The translations under genes and the position numbers were made by a program. This document shows, piece after piece, positions 8,112 through 16,911 of a stretch of DNA of 46,974 nt; within the stretch, counting starts at the first letter, position 1, and every line of letters starts with the position of its first letter. The notes under the pieces were generated by a model that was not told where the DNA came from, made no database searches, and saw only the letters and a list, made by a program, of their open reading frames with translations. This stretch comes from Candidatus Gemmiger avistercoris (lineage in GTDB: Bacteria; Bacillota; Clostridia; Oscillospirales; Ruminococcaceae), in assembly GCA_019116705.1 (NCBI GenBank), contig DXBF01000034.1, forward strand, positions 1 to 46,974, read 5' to 3'.

Positions 8112-8954
8112 TCACCCGTGCAGCGCGCTGCGCAGCGCGGCCAGCAGTTCGGCCTGGTAATCGGGGCTGAAGGTGCCGTGCAGCAGCTTGGGCAGGGCTT
8201 CTTCCTGCAGGCGCTGCCAGCTCTGGGCCTCCCGCCCGGGCAAAATGGGCACAAAAGCCACCCGGTTGGCGGCGGCTGCCTGGGCGTCCCCCATGGCGTC
8301 GCCCACCATCATGACCTTGCGGCTCTCATACCCGCAGGCCAGCATGGTGGCGATGGAATTGGCCTTGCTGCCCACCTCCTGGCCGAAGATGATGTCGGCG
8401 TGCTGGGCCAGGCCGTAGCGCTTCCACTCGCTGGCGATGGCGCTCTCGTTGGCGGCGCTGACGACGGCCAGGTCGGCCACGGCATGCAGCTGGCGCAGGC
8501 TTTCCTGCACGCCGGGGAACGGCTCAAAAGTGGGTTCCAGGGCCTGGATGCGCCGGTTGCAGGCGTTGCTCCATTCCAGCAGCTTGCGCAGCGCCAGGCT
8601 GCCGGTCTTTTTCAGCTCGTGCTGCAAACTGGCCGAGGAAAGCTCGGTGGCGGTGTTTACCCAGGCGGCGATGTCCTCGCTGCCCGGGACCTCGAAGCCG
8701 CGGTTGCGCAGCCGGTCAAACACCAGCACGACGCTCTCGAAGCGGGAGATGCCGCGCGTCAGGGTGTGGAGGTTGATCTCCTCCCAGGCGGCGGAGATGA
8801 AATCGGCGTGATCTTCCAGGGAAAACACCCGGATGAGTTCGGGGCACATGACCGTCGTATGCTTGATGCGCACCGTATCCATCACGCAGCCGTCTGAATC
8901 CATGCAGACCAGAAACTCACGTTTCTTGGTGAAATCTGTCAAAGCGTTTGCCAT
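8112..8954 (-). CDS. HAD-superfamily phosphatase, phosphonatase-like
   Basis: A 280-aa cytoplasmic hydrolase. The nucleophile motif is MDSDGCVMDTV (residues 18-28): Asp is followed by Ser-Asp, not the usual DxDGT/V with Val, but both acid residues are in place. An alpha-helical cap follows. Motif II (VVSAANES) and motif III-IV (KVMMVGDAMGDAQAA) are present. The substrate cannot be read from sequence. It is monocistronic, with its own promoter and terminator, just upstream of the aromatic operon; the proximity gives no clear functional link. Confidence 0.8.
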   Translation of the reverse strand: MANALTDFTKKREFLVCMDSDGCVMDTVRIKHTTVMCPELIRVFSLEDHADFISAAWEEINLHTLTRGISRFESVVLVFDRLRNRGFEVPGSEDIAAWVNTATELSSASLQHELKKTGSLALRKLLEWSNACNRRIQALEPTFEPFPGVQESLRQLHAVADLAVVSAANESAIASEWKRYGLAQHADIIFGQEVGSKANSIATMLACGYESRKVMMVGDAMGDAQAAAANRVAFVPILPGREAQSWQRLQEEALPKLLHGTFSPDYQAELLAALRSALHG

Positions 8955-9004
8955 CGTGCCGTATCCCCCCTGTGCCTTCCGAAACTGTGTTTATATACAT
9001 GTCT

Positions 9005-9034
9005 ATCATAGCAAACAGGCACGGCGTTTGGCAA
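9005..9034 (-). promoter_or_regulatory. Promoter of the HAD phosphatase gene
   Basis: Minus strand: TTGCCA (9034-9029), 18-nt spacer, TATGAT (9010-9005). The coding start is about 50 nt downstream. Confidence 0.6.
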
Positions 9035-9082
9035 TGGTTTTTTGAAAAAAATCACCGATTTGTCTAAAAATTGAAACAAAAC

Positions 9083-9820
9083 CTACGGTTGGCCGCCTTC
9101 TTCCCCGCCCAGGGCCTGCCCGATGGGCTGGTTCAGCACCAGGGTGGCGCTGTGGTCGGCCGGGGTGGGCTGTTTGTTGATGACCACCAGTTCGTCGCCG
9201 CGGAAATACCGCAGCAGCCCTGCGGCCGGGTAGACGGCCAGACTGGTGCCGCCCACGATCAGCGTGTCGGCGGCGGAGATGGCGCGCACCGCGTCCTCCA
9301 GCGTCTGCTCGTCCAGCCCTTCCTCATAGAGCACCACGTCCGGTTTGACGATGCCGCCGCATTCGGTGCAGCGGGGGATGCCGTCGCCCTGCCCGGCGGC
9401 CTGCTCGATGAAGGCCACCGGGTAGAATTTGCCGCAGCGGGTGCAGTAGTTGCGCAGCGTGGAGCCGTGAAGTTCAAAGACCGTGCGGCTGCCGGCGGCC
9501 TGGTGCAGCCCGTCGATGTTCTGCGTCACCACAGCCCGGCACACGCCCTGCCGCTCCAGTTTGGCCAGCCGCAGGTGGGCAGCGTTGGGCCTGGCCCCGT
9601 GGACGATCAGCTTGCTGCGGTAGAAGTCGAAAAACTCCGCCGTGTGGCTCTCATAAAAACTGTGGGAGAGCATGACCTCCGGCGGGTAGCGGAATTTCTG
9701 GTGGTACAGCCCGTCCACCGAGCGGAAATCCGGGATGCCGCTTTCGGTGGAAACGCCCGCTCCGCCGAAAAACACAAGGTTTTTGCTTTTTGCCAGAATG
9801 GCTTCCAACGCCGGTACCAT
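9083..9820 (-). CDS. NAD-dependent protein deacylase, sirtuin (Sir2/CobB)
   Basis: Removes acyl groups from protein lysines while consuming NAD. I chose the ATG at 9820 (MVPALEAIL, 245 aa) because AAAGGGGAAG sits 6-7 nt upstream; the frame extends further without RBS support. Motifs: FFGGAGVSTESGIPDFRS (NAD loop), TQNIDGLHQ, catalytic His in FELHGS, and a four-Cys zinc site (CTRC and CTEC) followed by KPDVVLYEE. It is intact and of typical length. It is divergent from nnrD, also an NAD-linked gene, across a 98-nt gap. Confidence 0.92.
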   Translation of the reverse strand: MVPALEAILAKSKNLVFFGGAGVSTESGIPDFRSVDGLYHQKFRYPPEVMLSHSFYESHTAEFFDFYRSKLIVHGARPNAAHLRLAKLERQGVCRAVVTQNIDGLHQAAGSRTVFELHGSTLRNYCTRCGKFYPVAFIEQAAGQGDGIPRCTECGGIVKPDVVLYEEGLDEQTLEDAVRAISAADTLIVGGTSLAVYPAAGLLRYFRGDELVVINKQPTPADHSATLVLNQPIGQALGGEEGGQP

Positions 9821-9853
9821 ATAAACTTCCCCTTTCGTTTTTGACGCGGATGG

Positions 9854-9861
9854 ATTATAAT
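9854..9861. promoter_or_regulatory. Shared -10 region between sirtuin and nnrD
   Basis: ATTATAAT is self-complementary, so it supplies TATAAT on both strands (9856-9861 plus, 9859-9854 minus). I see no good -35 box at standard spacing for either direction, so the promoter use is tentative. Confidence 0.35.
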
Positions 9862-9918
9862 GGAAACGATCCGCAGGATCTGCTTTTATCATAACAGGTT
9901 TGGCAAGGAGGATGCAAG

Positions 9919-10803
9919 ATGCAGGAGATCACACGCGCCGCTGTGCGCGAGCGGCTGCCCGAACGCCGGGCGGATTCCAACAAAGGCAGTTACGGCAGTG
10001 TGCTCACGGTGGCGGGCAGCATGGCCTACCGGGGCGCGGCCGCGCTCTGTGTGGAGGGGGCGCTGCGGGGCGGGGCCGGACTGGTCTATCTGGCCAGCGT
10101 GGAGCCGGTGATCCAGCTGGTGCTGGCCCGCACGCCGGAATGCTGCGCCTGCGGCTGCCGCACCGATGCGGACGGCGGCATCCACCCCCAGGATACGGCG
10201 GCCCTGCGCGCCTGGTTCGCAGGCAAGAACACGATCCTGCTGGCAGGGCCCGGCCTGGGGGAGAGCGCCGGGGACGTCTGCAATGTGCTGCTGGGCAAGC
10301 GCCGTCCCTGGGCGGCGGCTGTGCTGGACGCCGACGCACTCAACGCGCTGGCGGCGGGCAAATTGCGGGCCGCCCTGCCGGAACATACCGTACTGACCCC
10401 GCACCCTGGCGAGGCCGCCCGCCTGCTGCGCACCACGGTGGGGGAGGTCCAGGCCGACCGGGAAGCCGCCGCCCTGCGTCTGGCGGAGGAATACCAGTGC
10501 GTGGCGGTGCTCAAAGGGCACGAAACGCTGGTGGCGGACCCGGGCGGCACGGTGTGGCGCAATACCACCGGCAACGCCGGGCTGGCCCGCGGCGGCAGCG
10601 GCGACATCCTGGCCGGTCTGCTGGCGGGCCTGCTGGCCGCAGGCTGGCAGCAGGGGCGCACCGCACTGGACGCGGCCCTGACGGCGGTATGGCTGCACGG
10701 AGCGGCGGCAGACCGCTGCGCGCAGCGCCGCAGCAGGACGGCCATGCTCCCGCAGGATATTTTTGAGGATCTGGGCGCGGTGCTGGCGGGGCTGGAAGCT
10801 TGA
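9919..10803 (+). CDS. nnrD: ADP-dependent (S)-NAD(P)H-hydrate dehydratase
   Basis: Repairs hydrated NADH and NADPH. The 294-aa protein is the YjeF C-terminal/ribokinase-like domain alone: NKGSYGSVLTVAGS near the N-terminus (glycine-rich), AGPGLGES, and the anion-hole/catalytic block NAGLARGGSGDILAGL near residue 220-235. The usual N-terminal epimerase domain (NnrE) is missing, so the epimerase would be a separate gene elsewhere. Start supported by AGGAGG 7 nt upstream. Other long frames over this stretch are shadows. Followed 33 nt later by the ybaK-type gene on the same strand. Confidence 0.9.
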   Translation: MQEITRAAVRERLPERRADSNKGSYGSVLTVAGSMAYRGAAALCVEGALRGGAGLVYLASVEPVIQLVLARTPECCACGCRTDADGGIHPQDTAALRAWFAGKNTILLAGPGLGESAGDVCNVLLGKRRPWAAAVLDADALNALAAGKLRAALPEHTVLTPHPGEAARLLRTTVGEVQADREAAALRLAEEYQCVAVLKGHETLVADPGGTVWRNTTGNAGLARGGSGDILAGLLAGLLAAGWQQGRTALDAALTAVWLHGAAADRCAQRRSRTAMLPQDIFEDLGAVLAGLEA

Positions 10804-10836
10804 ACAAAATACAGGGGGAAAGAAAGGCTGGTAAAA

Positions 10837-11307
10837 ATGGCGATCGAAAAAGTTAAGGCATATTTTGCGCAGTATGGCATGGCGGACCGGGTGCAGGAGT
10901 TCCCGGTCTCCAGTGCGACAGTGGAACTGGCGGCCCAGGCGCTGCACTGTGAGCCCTGCCACATTGCCAAGACGCTGTCCTTCCTGGTGGGGGACAAAGC
11001 CATCCTGATCGTGGCGGCGGGCGACGCCAAGATCGACAACCCCAAATACAAGGCGCAGTTCGGCACCAAGGCCAAAATGCTCACCCCCGGCCAGGTGGAA
11101 ACGATGGTCGGCCACGGGGTGGGCGGCGTCTGCCCCTTTGCCGTCAACGAGGGCGTGGCGGTGTATCTGGATGTTTCCCTCAAGCGGTTCGAGACGGTGT
11201 TCCCGGCCTGCGGCAGCAGCAACAGCGCCATTGAACTGACGATCCCCGAACTGGAACGCTGCTCCGGCTACACGGCCTGGGTGGATGTCTGCAAGGGCTG
11301 GAACTGA
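10837..11307 (+). CDS. YbaK/EbsC-family aminoacyl-tRNA deacylase
   Basis: A 156-aa single-domain protein of the prolyl-tRNA-synthetase editing (INS/YbaK) superfamily, which hydrolyses mischarged tRNA in trans. Characteristic elements: HIAKTLSFLVGDKAILIVAAGD, with the conserved Lys after the CHIA segment, DNPKYKAQFGTKAKML, and the C-terminal VNEGVAVYLDVSL followed by the FPACGSSNSAIEL loop. The exact tRNA substrate (Cys-, Ala- or Ser-tRNA species) cannot be told. Start has GGGGGAAAGAAAGG upstream. Probably cotranscribed with nnrD; a strong terminator follows. Confidence 0.88.
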   Translation: MAIEKVKAYFAQYGMADRVQEFPVSSATVELAAQALHCEPCHIAKTLSFLVGDKAILIVAAGDAKIDNPKYKAQFGTKAKMLTPGQVETMVGHGVGGVCPFAVNEGVAVYLDVSLKRFETVFPACGSSNSAIELTIPELERCSGYTAWVDVCKGWN

Positions 11308-11351
11308 GAAGGCCGCCGCCCGGAACAGGGCGCGGCATGCGCATGCAAACG

Positions 11352-11391
11352 AAGAACGGGCTTTCCCACGTCGGGAAAGCCCGTTCTTTTT
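11352..11391. terminator. Bidirectional terminator
   Basis: AAGAACGGGCTTTCCC (11352-11367) and its exact complement (11373-11388) form a 16-bp stem with a 5-nt loop. TTTTT follows on the plus strand and AA-rich sequence precedes the stem. It closes the nnrD-ybaK unit and could also stop the convergent DUF1846 transcript. Confidence 0.85.
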
Positions 11392-11408
11392 GCGTGGTTC
11401 CGGCCCGC

Positions 11409-12902
11409 TTATTTTTTGTGGTACATGCGGTCCTCTTCCTCATAGGCGGGGTCGCAGGTCAGGTACATGCCCAGCTTGTTGAGGATGTCGCTGTCCACGC
11501 TGGACAGGATCACGGTGGAATGTACGTCGCAGCCTTTGAGCTGGGGCAGCTGGTGCAGGGCCGCGGCGGCCAGTTCGTTCTCGGCGGCGGAACTGGACAG
11601 GGCGATGAGGATCTCATCGGTGTGCAGGCGGGGGTTGCGGCTGCCCAGGTAGTTGGTCTTGAGGGTCTGGATCGGCTCGATGGCGCGGGCCGAGACCAGT
11701 TCCACCTCCTGGTCGATACCGGCCAGCCGTTTCAGCGCGTTGAGCAGCGCCGAGGAGGCCGCCCCCAGCAGCGGGCCGGTCTTGCCGGTGACGATGGTGC
11801 CGTCGGCCAGTTCGATGGCCGCGGCGGGCAGGCCGCCGGTGCGCTCGCTGCGGGCGTGGGCCTGCTGTTCCACCGCGCGGCTGCCCACCGTCAGCCCGGC
11901 CTGGTTGAGCAGCAGTTCCAGCTTGTACCGCTCGCTGTCCCTGGCGGCGCCGTCGGCTTTCTGGCTGCACAGGCATTTCAGGTAGCGGCGCAGGATCTCC
12001 TTGCGGGAAGCCTCGCAGCAGACTTCGTCATCCACGATGCAGTTGCCCGCCATGTTCACGCCCATGTCGGTGGGGGAACGGTAGGGGCTCTCCCCGGCGA
12101 TCAGTTCGAACATGGCGTGCAGCACCGGGAAGATCTCGATGTCGCGGTTGTAGTTGACGGCCGTCTTGCCGTAGGCTTCCAGGTGGAAGGGGTCGATCAT
12201 GTTCACGTCGTTCAGGTCGGCGGTGGCGGCCTCGTAGGCCAGGTTGACCGGGTGTTTCAAGGGCAGGTTCCAGATGGGGAAGGTCTCGAACTTGGCGTAC
12301 CCGGCCTTGACGCCCCGCTTGTGCTCATGGTACAGCTGGGACAGGCAGACCGCCATCTTGCCGCTGCCGGGTCCCGGCGCTGTAACCACCACCAGAGGGC
12401 GGCGGGTCTCGATGAACTCGTTCTTGCCGTAGCCTTCGTCGCTGACGATGTGGGCCACGTCGTTGGGGTAGCCCGCGATCTTGTAGTGGCGGAAGGTGCG
12501 GATGCCCTGGGCGTTCAGGCGGCTCTCAAACGCCTGGACCTCCGGCGCGGGGGTGTACATCGTCACGCAGACGCTGCCCACCAGCAGCCCCACGCCCTGG
12601 AACGCGTCGATCAGGCGCAGCACGTCCATGTCGTAGGAGATGCCGTAGTCCCCGCGCATCTTGCTGCTGAGGATGTCCTCCGCGCTGATGACCACCACCA
12701 CCTCGGCCTGGTCTTTCAGCTGCAGCAGCATCTGCAGCTTGGAATCCGGCTGGAAACCGGGCAGCACGCGGGCGGCGTGGTAGTCGTCGAACAGCTTGCC
12801 GCCGAATTCCAGGTAGAGCTTGTTGTCGAACTGGGCGATCCGCTCCCGGATATGGGCGGACTGCATCGTCAGGTATTTGTTGTTGTCAAAACCGATCTTC
12901 AT
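11409..12902 (-). CDS. DUF1846 family protein
   Basis: A 497-aa protein matching the DUF1846 (UPF0371) family widespread in Firmicutes. Recognisable stretches are the start MKIGFDNNKYLTMQS, KLYLEFGGKLFDDYHAARVLPGF, VVISAEDILSSKMRGDYG, VTAPGPGSGKMAVCLSQLYHE and, later, DINMAGN-like GVNMAGNCIVDD. Structural studies of the family show a P-loop-like fold, but the biochemical role is unknown to me. I chose the ATG at 12902 because TGAGGAATCC precedes it. It has its own promoter and is convergent with ybaK. Confidence 0.85.
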   Translation of the reverse strand: MKIGFDNNKYLTMQSAHIRERIAQFDNKLYLEFGGKLFDDYHAARVLPGFQPDSKLQMLLQLKDQAEVVVVISAEDILSSKMRGDYGISYDMDVLRLIDAFQGVGLLVGSVCVTMYTPAPEVQAFESRLNAQGIRTFRHYKIAGYPNDVAHIVSDEGYGKNEFIETRRPLVVVTAPGPGSGKMAVCLSQLYHEHKRGVKAGYAKFETFPIWNLPLKHPVNLAYEAATADLNDVNMIDPFHLEAYGKTAVNYNRDIEIFPVLHAMFELIAGESPYRSPTDMGVNMAGNCIVDDEVCCEASRKEILRRYLKCLCSQKADGAARDSERYKLELLLNQAGLTVGSRAVEQQAHARSERTGGLPAAAIELADGTIVTGKTGPLLGAASSALLNALKRLAGIDQEVELVSARAIEPIQTLKTNYLGSRNPRLHTDEILIALSSSAAENELAAAALHQLPQLKGCDVHSTVILSSVDSDILNKLGMYLTCDPAYEEEDRMYHKK

Positions 12903-12969
12903 GGATTCCTCACTTTTCCCTTTTCCCAAAATGCCGGCGGGGCCGGCGTCCGCAGACTCATTCCCCAAA

Positions 12970-12998
12970 AGTATAGCATACCTGTGCCTGCCGCGCAA
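12970..12998 (-). promoter_or_regulatory. Promoter of the DUF1846 gene
   Basis: Minus strand: TTGCGC (12998-12993), 17-nt spacer, TATACT (12975-12970). The same two hexamers and spacing recur at 30546-30518. Confidence 0.7.
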
Positions 12999-13022
12999 CG
13001 GCAACTGCAAAGAACGGGAGGG

Positions 13023-13062
13023 AAAACAGGCCGGGCGCCGCTGCGGCAGCGGCGCCCGGCCT
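13023..13062 (-). terminator. Terminator after glgP, end of the maltodextrin operon
   Basis: A perfect 16-bp GC-rich stem (13028-13043 with 13047-13062, loop CGG), followed on the minus strand by TGTTTT. It lies 11 nt after the glgP stop codon. Confidence 0.85.
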
Positions 13063-13073
13063 GTACGGGGTGG

Positions 13074-15338
13074 TCAGGAAAGATGCCAGATATCGGTATT
13101 GTACTGGGCGATGGTGCGGTCGGAGGAGAAATACCCCGACCGGGCGATGTTCACCAGCATCTTGCGGGCCCAGGCCATACGGTCCTCATATCCGGCCAGG
13201 GCGCGTTCTTTCGCCTCGATATAGCTTTCCACATCCAGCAGGGCCATGAACCAGTCCTTGTGCTTCATGTCGTTCCACAGCGAGCTGAGCACCGCCGGGT
13301 CGCCCAGGGCCAGCATCGCGGGCGAGAGCAGGAAATCCACCAGCCGCTCCACGGCGGGGCGGTGGTAATAGTCGAGGGAACGGTAGGCGCCGCGGGCGTA
13401 GAGGTCGATGACTGCATCGCTGGAAGCGCCGAAAGTGTAGATGTTCTCGGGGCCGACCAGTCCGGCGATCTCCACATTGGCGCCGTCCATGGTGCCCAGC
13501 GTTACGGCGCCGTTGGCCATGAACTTCATGTTGGAGGTGCCGCTGGCCTCCTTGGACGCCAGCGAGATCTGCTCCGAAATGTCGCAGGCGGGGATCAGCG
13601 CCTCGGCCCAGCTGACGTTGTAGTTCTCCACCATGACCACCCGCAGCCAGGGGCGCACTTCGGGGTCGGATTCGCACAGCGCCTGCAGGCAGAGGATCAG
13701 GTGGATGATGTATTTGGCCATGGTGTAGGCCGGGGCGGCCTTGGCGCCGAACAGCACCGTGACGGGCCGCGCCGGGCGGCGGCCGGCCTTGATCTCCAGA
13801 TACTTGTAGATGACCCAGAGGGCGTTCATCTGCTGGCGCTTGTACTCGTGCAGGCGCTTGACCTGGATGTCGAAGAGGGAGTTTTCGTCCACCTCCACGC
13901 CCTGGCGGCGGGCCAGCAGCTGCTGCAGGCGGCGCTTGTTGTGCTGCTTGACTTCCAGCAGGGCGGTCAGGCTTGCCTCGTCCTCCGCAAAGGGTAGCAG
14001 TTTTTCCAGTTCGGCGGCGTCCTGCTTCCAGCCGTCGCCGATGCGCGCGCTGATCCAGCGGGCCAGCGCCGGGTCGCAGGCTTCCAGCCAGCGGCGGAAA
14101 GTCACGCCGTTGGTCTTGTTGTTGAATTTTTCGGGGTAGAGGTCGTAGAAGGGTTTGAGTTCGCTGTTTTTCAGGATCTCGGTATGCAGGGCGGCCACGC
14201 CGTTGACTGAATGGCCGTAGTGGATGTCCATATGGGCCATGTGCACCCGGTCCTCCCCGTCCAGGATGGCCACCCGGGGGTCGCCGCTGCGCCGGCGGGC
14301 CAGACGGTCCAGTTCCCGGATGATGGGCACCAGCTGGGGCGCCACGGTCTCGATGTAATCCACCGGCCACTTTTCCAGCGCTTCGGCCAGGATCGTGTGG
14401 TTGGTGTAGGCGCAGGCCTTTTCCACCTGGGCCACCGCCGCTTCCATCGAAAGGCCGCGGGTGGTCAGCAGGCGGATCAGTTCGGGAATGACCATCGAGG
14501 GATGGGTGTCGTTGATCTGGATGGCCACATGGTCGCTCAGGGTATCGGGGGCAAAACCGCGGTCCGCAAGCTCTTCCAGGATCATCTGCGCGCCCGCCGA
14601 GACCATGAAATACTGCTGGTAGACCCGCAGCAGCTGGCCGTCCCGGTCGCTGTCGTCGGGGTAGAGGAAGGAGGTCAGGCAGTGGGGGATGTCCCGCTTG
14701 TCAAAGGCGATGCCTTCGGCCGGGGGATCGGCAGGCTCCGCCACGTCGAACAGATGCAGGCGGTTGGCGATGCCGGTGTGTGCCCCGGGCACGGCGATGT
14801 CATAGAGCACCGCGTCCAGCGCAAACCCGCCGAAAGGCACGGTGTAGCGCTTGCCGGCCGGCAGCAGCCAGCTTTCGGGCTCGATCCAGGGGTCGGGCTG
14901 TTCCTGCTGTTTGCGGTCCGCGAACTTCTGGCGGAACAGGCCGTAGTGGTAGTTGAGCCCCACGCCGTCGCCGGGCAGCCCCAGCGCGGCGATGGAGTCC
15001 AGGAAGCAGGCGGCCAGCCGCCCCAGGCCGCCGTTGCCTAAGGACGGCTCCGGCTCATATTCTTCCAGCGCGGCCAGGGAGCGGCCCATGCCTTCCAGCA
15101 GGGCGCGGACTTCTTCAAACAGCCCCAGGGCCAGCAGGTTGTTGCTCAGCAGCTTGCCCATCAGGAATTCTGCCGAAAAATAGTAGAGCTTGCGCTCCCC
15201 CGCGGGGGCCGGGCGGGCGGCGGCCTGCTGCTGGGTCAGGGCCAGCAGGGCGTGGTAGAGCTGGGCGTCGGTGCAGCAGGCCGGTTCGCAGCCGAATTTC
15301 TCCCGGGTGATGGCGGACAGTTGCAGTTTCAGTTCCAT
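13074..15338 (-). CDS. glgP: Glycogen/maltodextrin phosphorylase (GT35)
   Basis: Phosphorolysis of alpha-1,4-glucan ends to glucose-1-phosphate, PLP dependent. At 754 aa it is shorter than many glycogen phosphorylases (about 800 or more) but typical of clostridial members. Visible signatures: [44 protein letters not shown], and the PLP lysine in [11 protein letters not shown] followed by [10 protein letters not shown]. The start ATG has AAAGGAG about 8 nt upstream. It is the last gene of the operon, 45 nt after malQ, so substrate is more likely imported or MalQ-elongated maltodextrin; no glycogen synthesis genes are here. Confidence 0.93.
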   Translation of the reverse strand: MELKLQLSAITREKFGCEPACCTDAQLYHALLALTQQQAAARPAPAGERKLYYFSAEFLMGKLLSNNLLALGLFEEVRALLEGMGRSLAALEEYEPEPSLGNGGLGRLAACFLDSIAALGLPGDGVGLNYHYGLFRQKFADRKQQEQPDPWIEPESWLLPAGKRYTVPFGGFALDAVLYDIAVPGAHTGIANRLHLFDVAEPADPPAEGIAFDKRDIPHCLTSFLYPDDSDRDGQLLRVYQQYFMVSAGAQMILEELADRGFAPDTLSDHVAIQINDTHPSMVIPELIRLLTTRGLSMEAAVAQVEKACAYTNHTILAEALEKWPVDYIETVAPQLVPIIRELDRLARRRSGDPRVAILDGEDRVHMAHMDIHYGHSVNGVAALHTEILKNSELKPFYDLYPEKFNNKTNGVTFRRWLEACDPALARWISARIGDGWKQDAAELEKLLPFAEDEASLTALLEVKQHNKRRLQQLLARRQGVEVDENSLFDIQVKRLHEYKRQQMNALWVIYKYLEIKAGRRPARPVTVLFGAKAAPAYTMAKYIIHLILCLQALCESDPEVRPWLRVVMVENYNVSWAEALIPACDISEQISLASKEASGTSNMKFMANGAVTLGTMDGANVEIAGLVGPENIYTFGASSDAVIDLYARGAYRSLDYYHRPAVERLVDFLLSPAMLALGDPAVLSSLWNDMKHKDWFMALLDVESYIEAKERALAGYEDRMAWARKMLVNIARSGYFSSDRTIAQYNTDIWHLS

Positions 15339-15383
15339 AACGATACACTCCTTTGCCGGGTACAGGCCCGGACGGCATCTTGG

Positions 15384-16907
15384 TCAGAAAGAAGAACGGG
15401 GCGCGGCGGCCGGGCAGCGCTCATAGGTCTCGGTCACCCGGCGGATCTGCCGGGCCAGGGCGGGGGTCAGGACCCCGGGGGCGGCGCGCCAGCGCCAGTT
15501 GCCGCCCAGCGTGGACGGATGGTTGATGCGGGCGCGGTTGTCCAGCCCCAGCCAGTCTTGCAGGGGGATCACGCACCACTGCGCCACCGAGGCCATGGCC
15601 GTGCAGGCCAGGTCCCAGTACAGCGGTTCCACAGCACCGGGGGCGCGGTGCAGGTAGCGCTGCACGGCCTCGCGTTCCTCGGGGCGGATGCTTTCGTACC
15701 AGCCCGCCACGGTCTCATTGTCGTGGGTGCCGGTGTAAACGATGCAGTTGACGGGGTAGCGGTGGGGCAGGTATTCCAGGCTGGAAGCGTCGCGGGCGTC
15801 AAAGGCGAATTCCAGCACCTTCATGCCCGGGAACCCGCAGTCCGCCACCAGCCTGCGCACGCTGTCGGTCAGGTAGCCCAGGTCCTCGGCGATCACAGGG
15901 CGGTCGCCCAGGGCGGCGCGGATGGCGTCGAACAGCGCCTTGCCCGGGCCGGGCCGCCAGCTGCCGGCGGTGGCGTCGGGGGCCCCGGCGGGCACGCAGA
16001 AATACTCGTCAAAGCCGCGGAAGTGGTCGATGCGCACCACGTCGTACCAGTCATAGCAGTGTGCCATGCGCTCGATCCACCAGCGGTAGCCGCCGGCTTC
16101 GTGCACCGGCCAGTCGTACAGCGGGTTGCCCCACAGCTGCCCGGTGGCCGAAAAACCGTCCGGCGGCACCCCCGCCACCCCGGTGGGGCGGCGGTCGGCG
16201 TCCAGCTGGAACAGTTCGGGGCGGGCCCAGGTGTCGGCGGAGTCGAACGCCACATAGATGGGCAGATCCCCGATGATGCGGACCCCTTTGCGGTTGGCGT
16301 ACCCTTTCAGGCGCTGCCACTGCAGGTCGAACTCATACTGGACAAAGCGCTGGAACTGCAGTTCCCCGGCCAGTTCCCGGCGGGCGCGCTCCAGGGCGGC
16401 GGGGTCCCGCAGGCGCAGCGGGTCCGGCCACTGATCCCAGGCGGCGCCGCCGTGCACCGCTTTGAGCGCGGTGAACAGGACGTAATCTTCCAGCCAGTGG
16501 GCGCTGCGCGCCGTGAAGGCCGCAAAGGTCCGGCTGTCCGCGCCGCCTGCCGCCTGCCAGCGGCGGAAAGCCGCGCGCAGCAGCGGGGGGCGCCCGGTAT
16601 AGAGTTGGCCGTAATCGACGGCTTCGGGGTCGGCCCCGCAGGCGGAGGGATCGAGCTCGGCCCGGGTCAGCAGGCCGTCGCGGGCCAGCGTTTCCAGGTC
16701 GATGAAATAGGGGTTGCCTGCGAAGGTGGAAAAGGACTGGTAGGGGCTGTCGCCGAAGCCGGTGGGGCCCAGCGGCAGGATCTGCCAGAAGGTCTGTCCG
16801 GCGTCGGCCAGCCAGTCCACAAAGGCGTAGGCGTGCCGGGAAAAGCAGCCGATGCCGTAGGGCCCGGGCAGGCTGCTCACCGGCAGCAGGATACCGCTTG
16901 CACGCAT
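15384..16907 (-). CDS. malQ: 4-alpha-glucanotransferase (amylomaltase, GH77)
   Basis: Transfers maltosyl and longer units between maltodextrins, releasing glucose and producing chains long enough for GlgP. I chose the ATG at 16907 (MRASGILLPVSSLPG, 507 aa), which has AAGGAG 6-7 nt upstream; the frame extends to 17144 only by overlapping the preceding gene. Motifs: GDLPIYVAFDSADTW, nucleophile Asp in VRIDHFRGFDEYF, acid Glu in IAEDLG, and TGTHDNETV. The gap to the upstream alpha-glucosidase is 4 nt. Confidence 0.94.
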   Translation of the reverse strand: MRASGILLPVSSLPGPYGIGCFSRHAYAFVDWLADAGQTFWQILPLGPTGFGDSPYQSFSTFAGNPYFIDLETLARDGLLTRAELDPSACGADPEAVDYGQLYTGRPPLLRAAFRRWQAAGGADSRTFAAFTARSAHWLEDYVLFTALKAVHGGAAWDQWPDPLRLRDPAALERARRELAGELQFQRFVQYEFDLQWQRLKGYANRKGVRIIGDLPIYVAFDSADTWARPELFQLDADRRPTGVAGVPPDGFSATGQLWGNPLYDWPVHEAGGYRWWIERMAHCYDWYDVVRIDHFRGFDEYFCVPAGAPDATAGSWRPGPGKALFDAIRAALGDRPVIAEDLGYLTDSVRRLVADCGFPGMKVLEFAFDARDASSLEYLPHRYPVNCIVYTGTHDNETVAGWYESIRPEEREAVQRYLHRAPGAVEPLYWDLACTAMASVAQWCVIPLQDWLGLDNRARINHPSTLGGNWRWRAAPGVLTPALARQIRRVTETYERCPAAAPRSSF

Positions 16908-16911
16908 CGTA

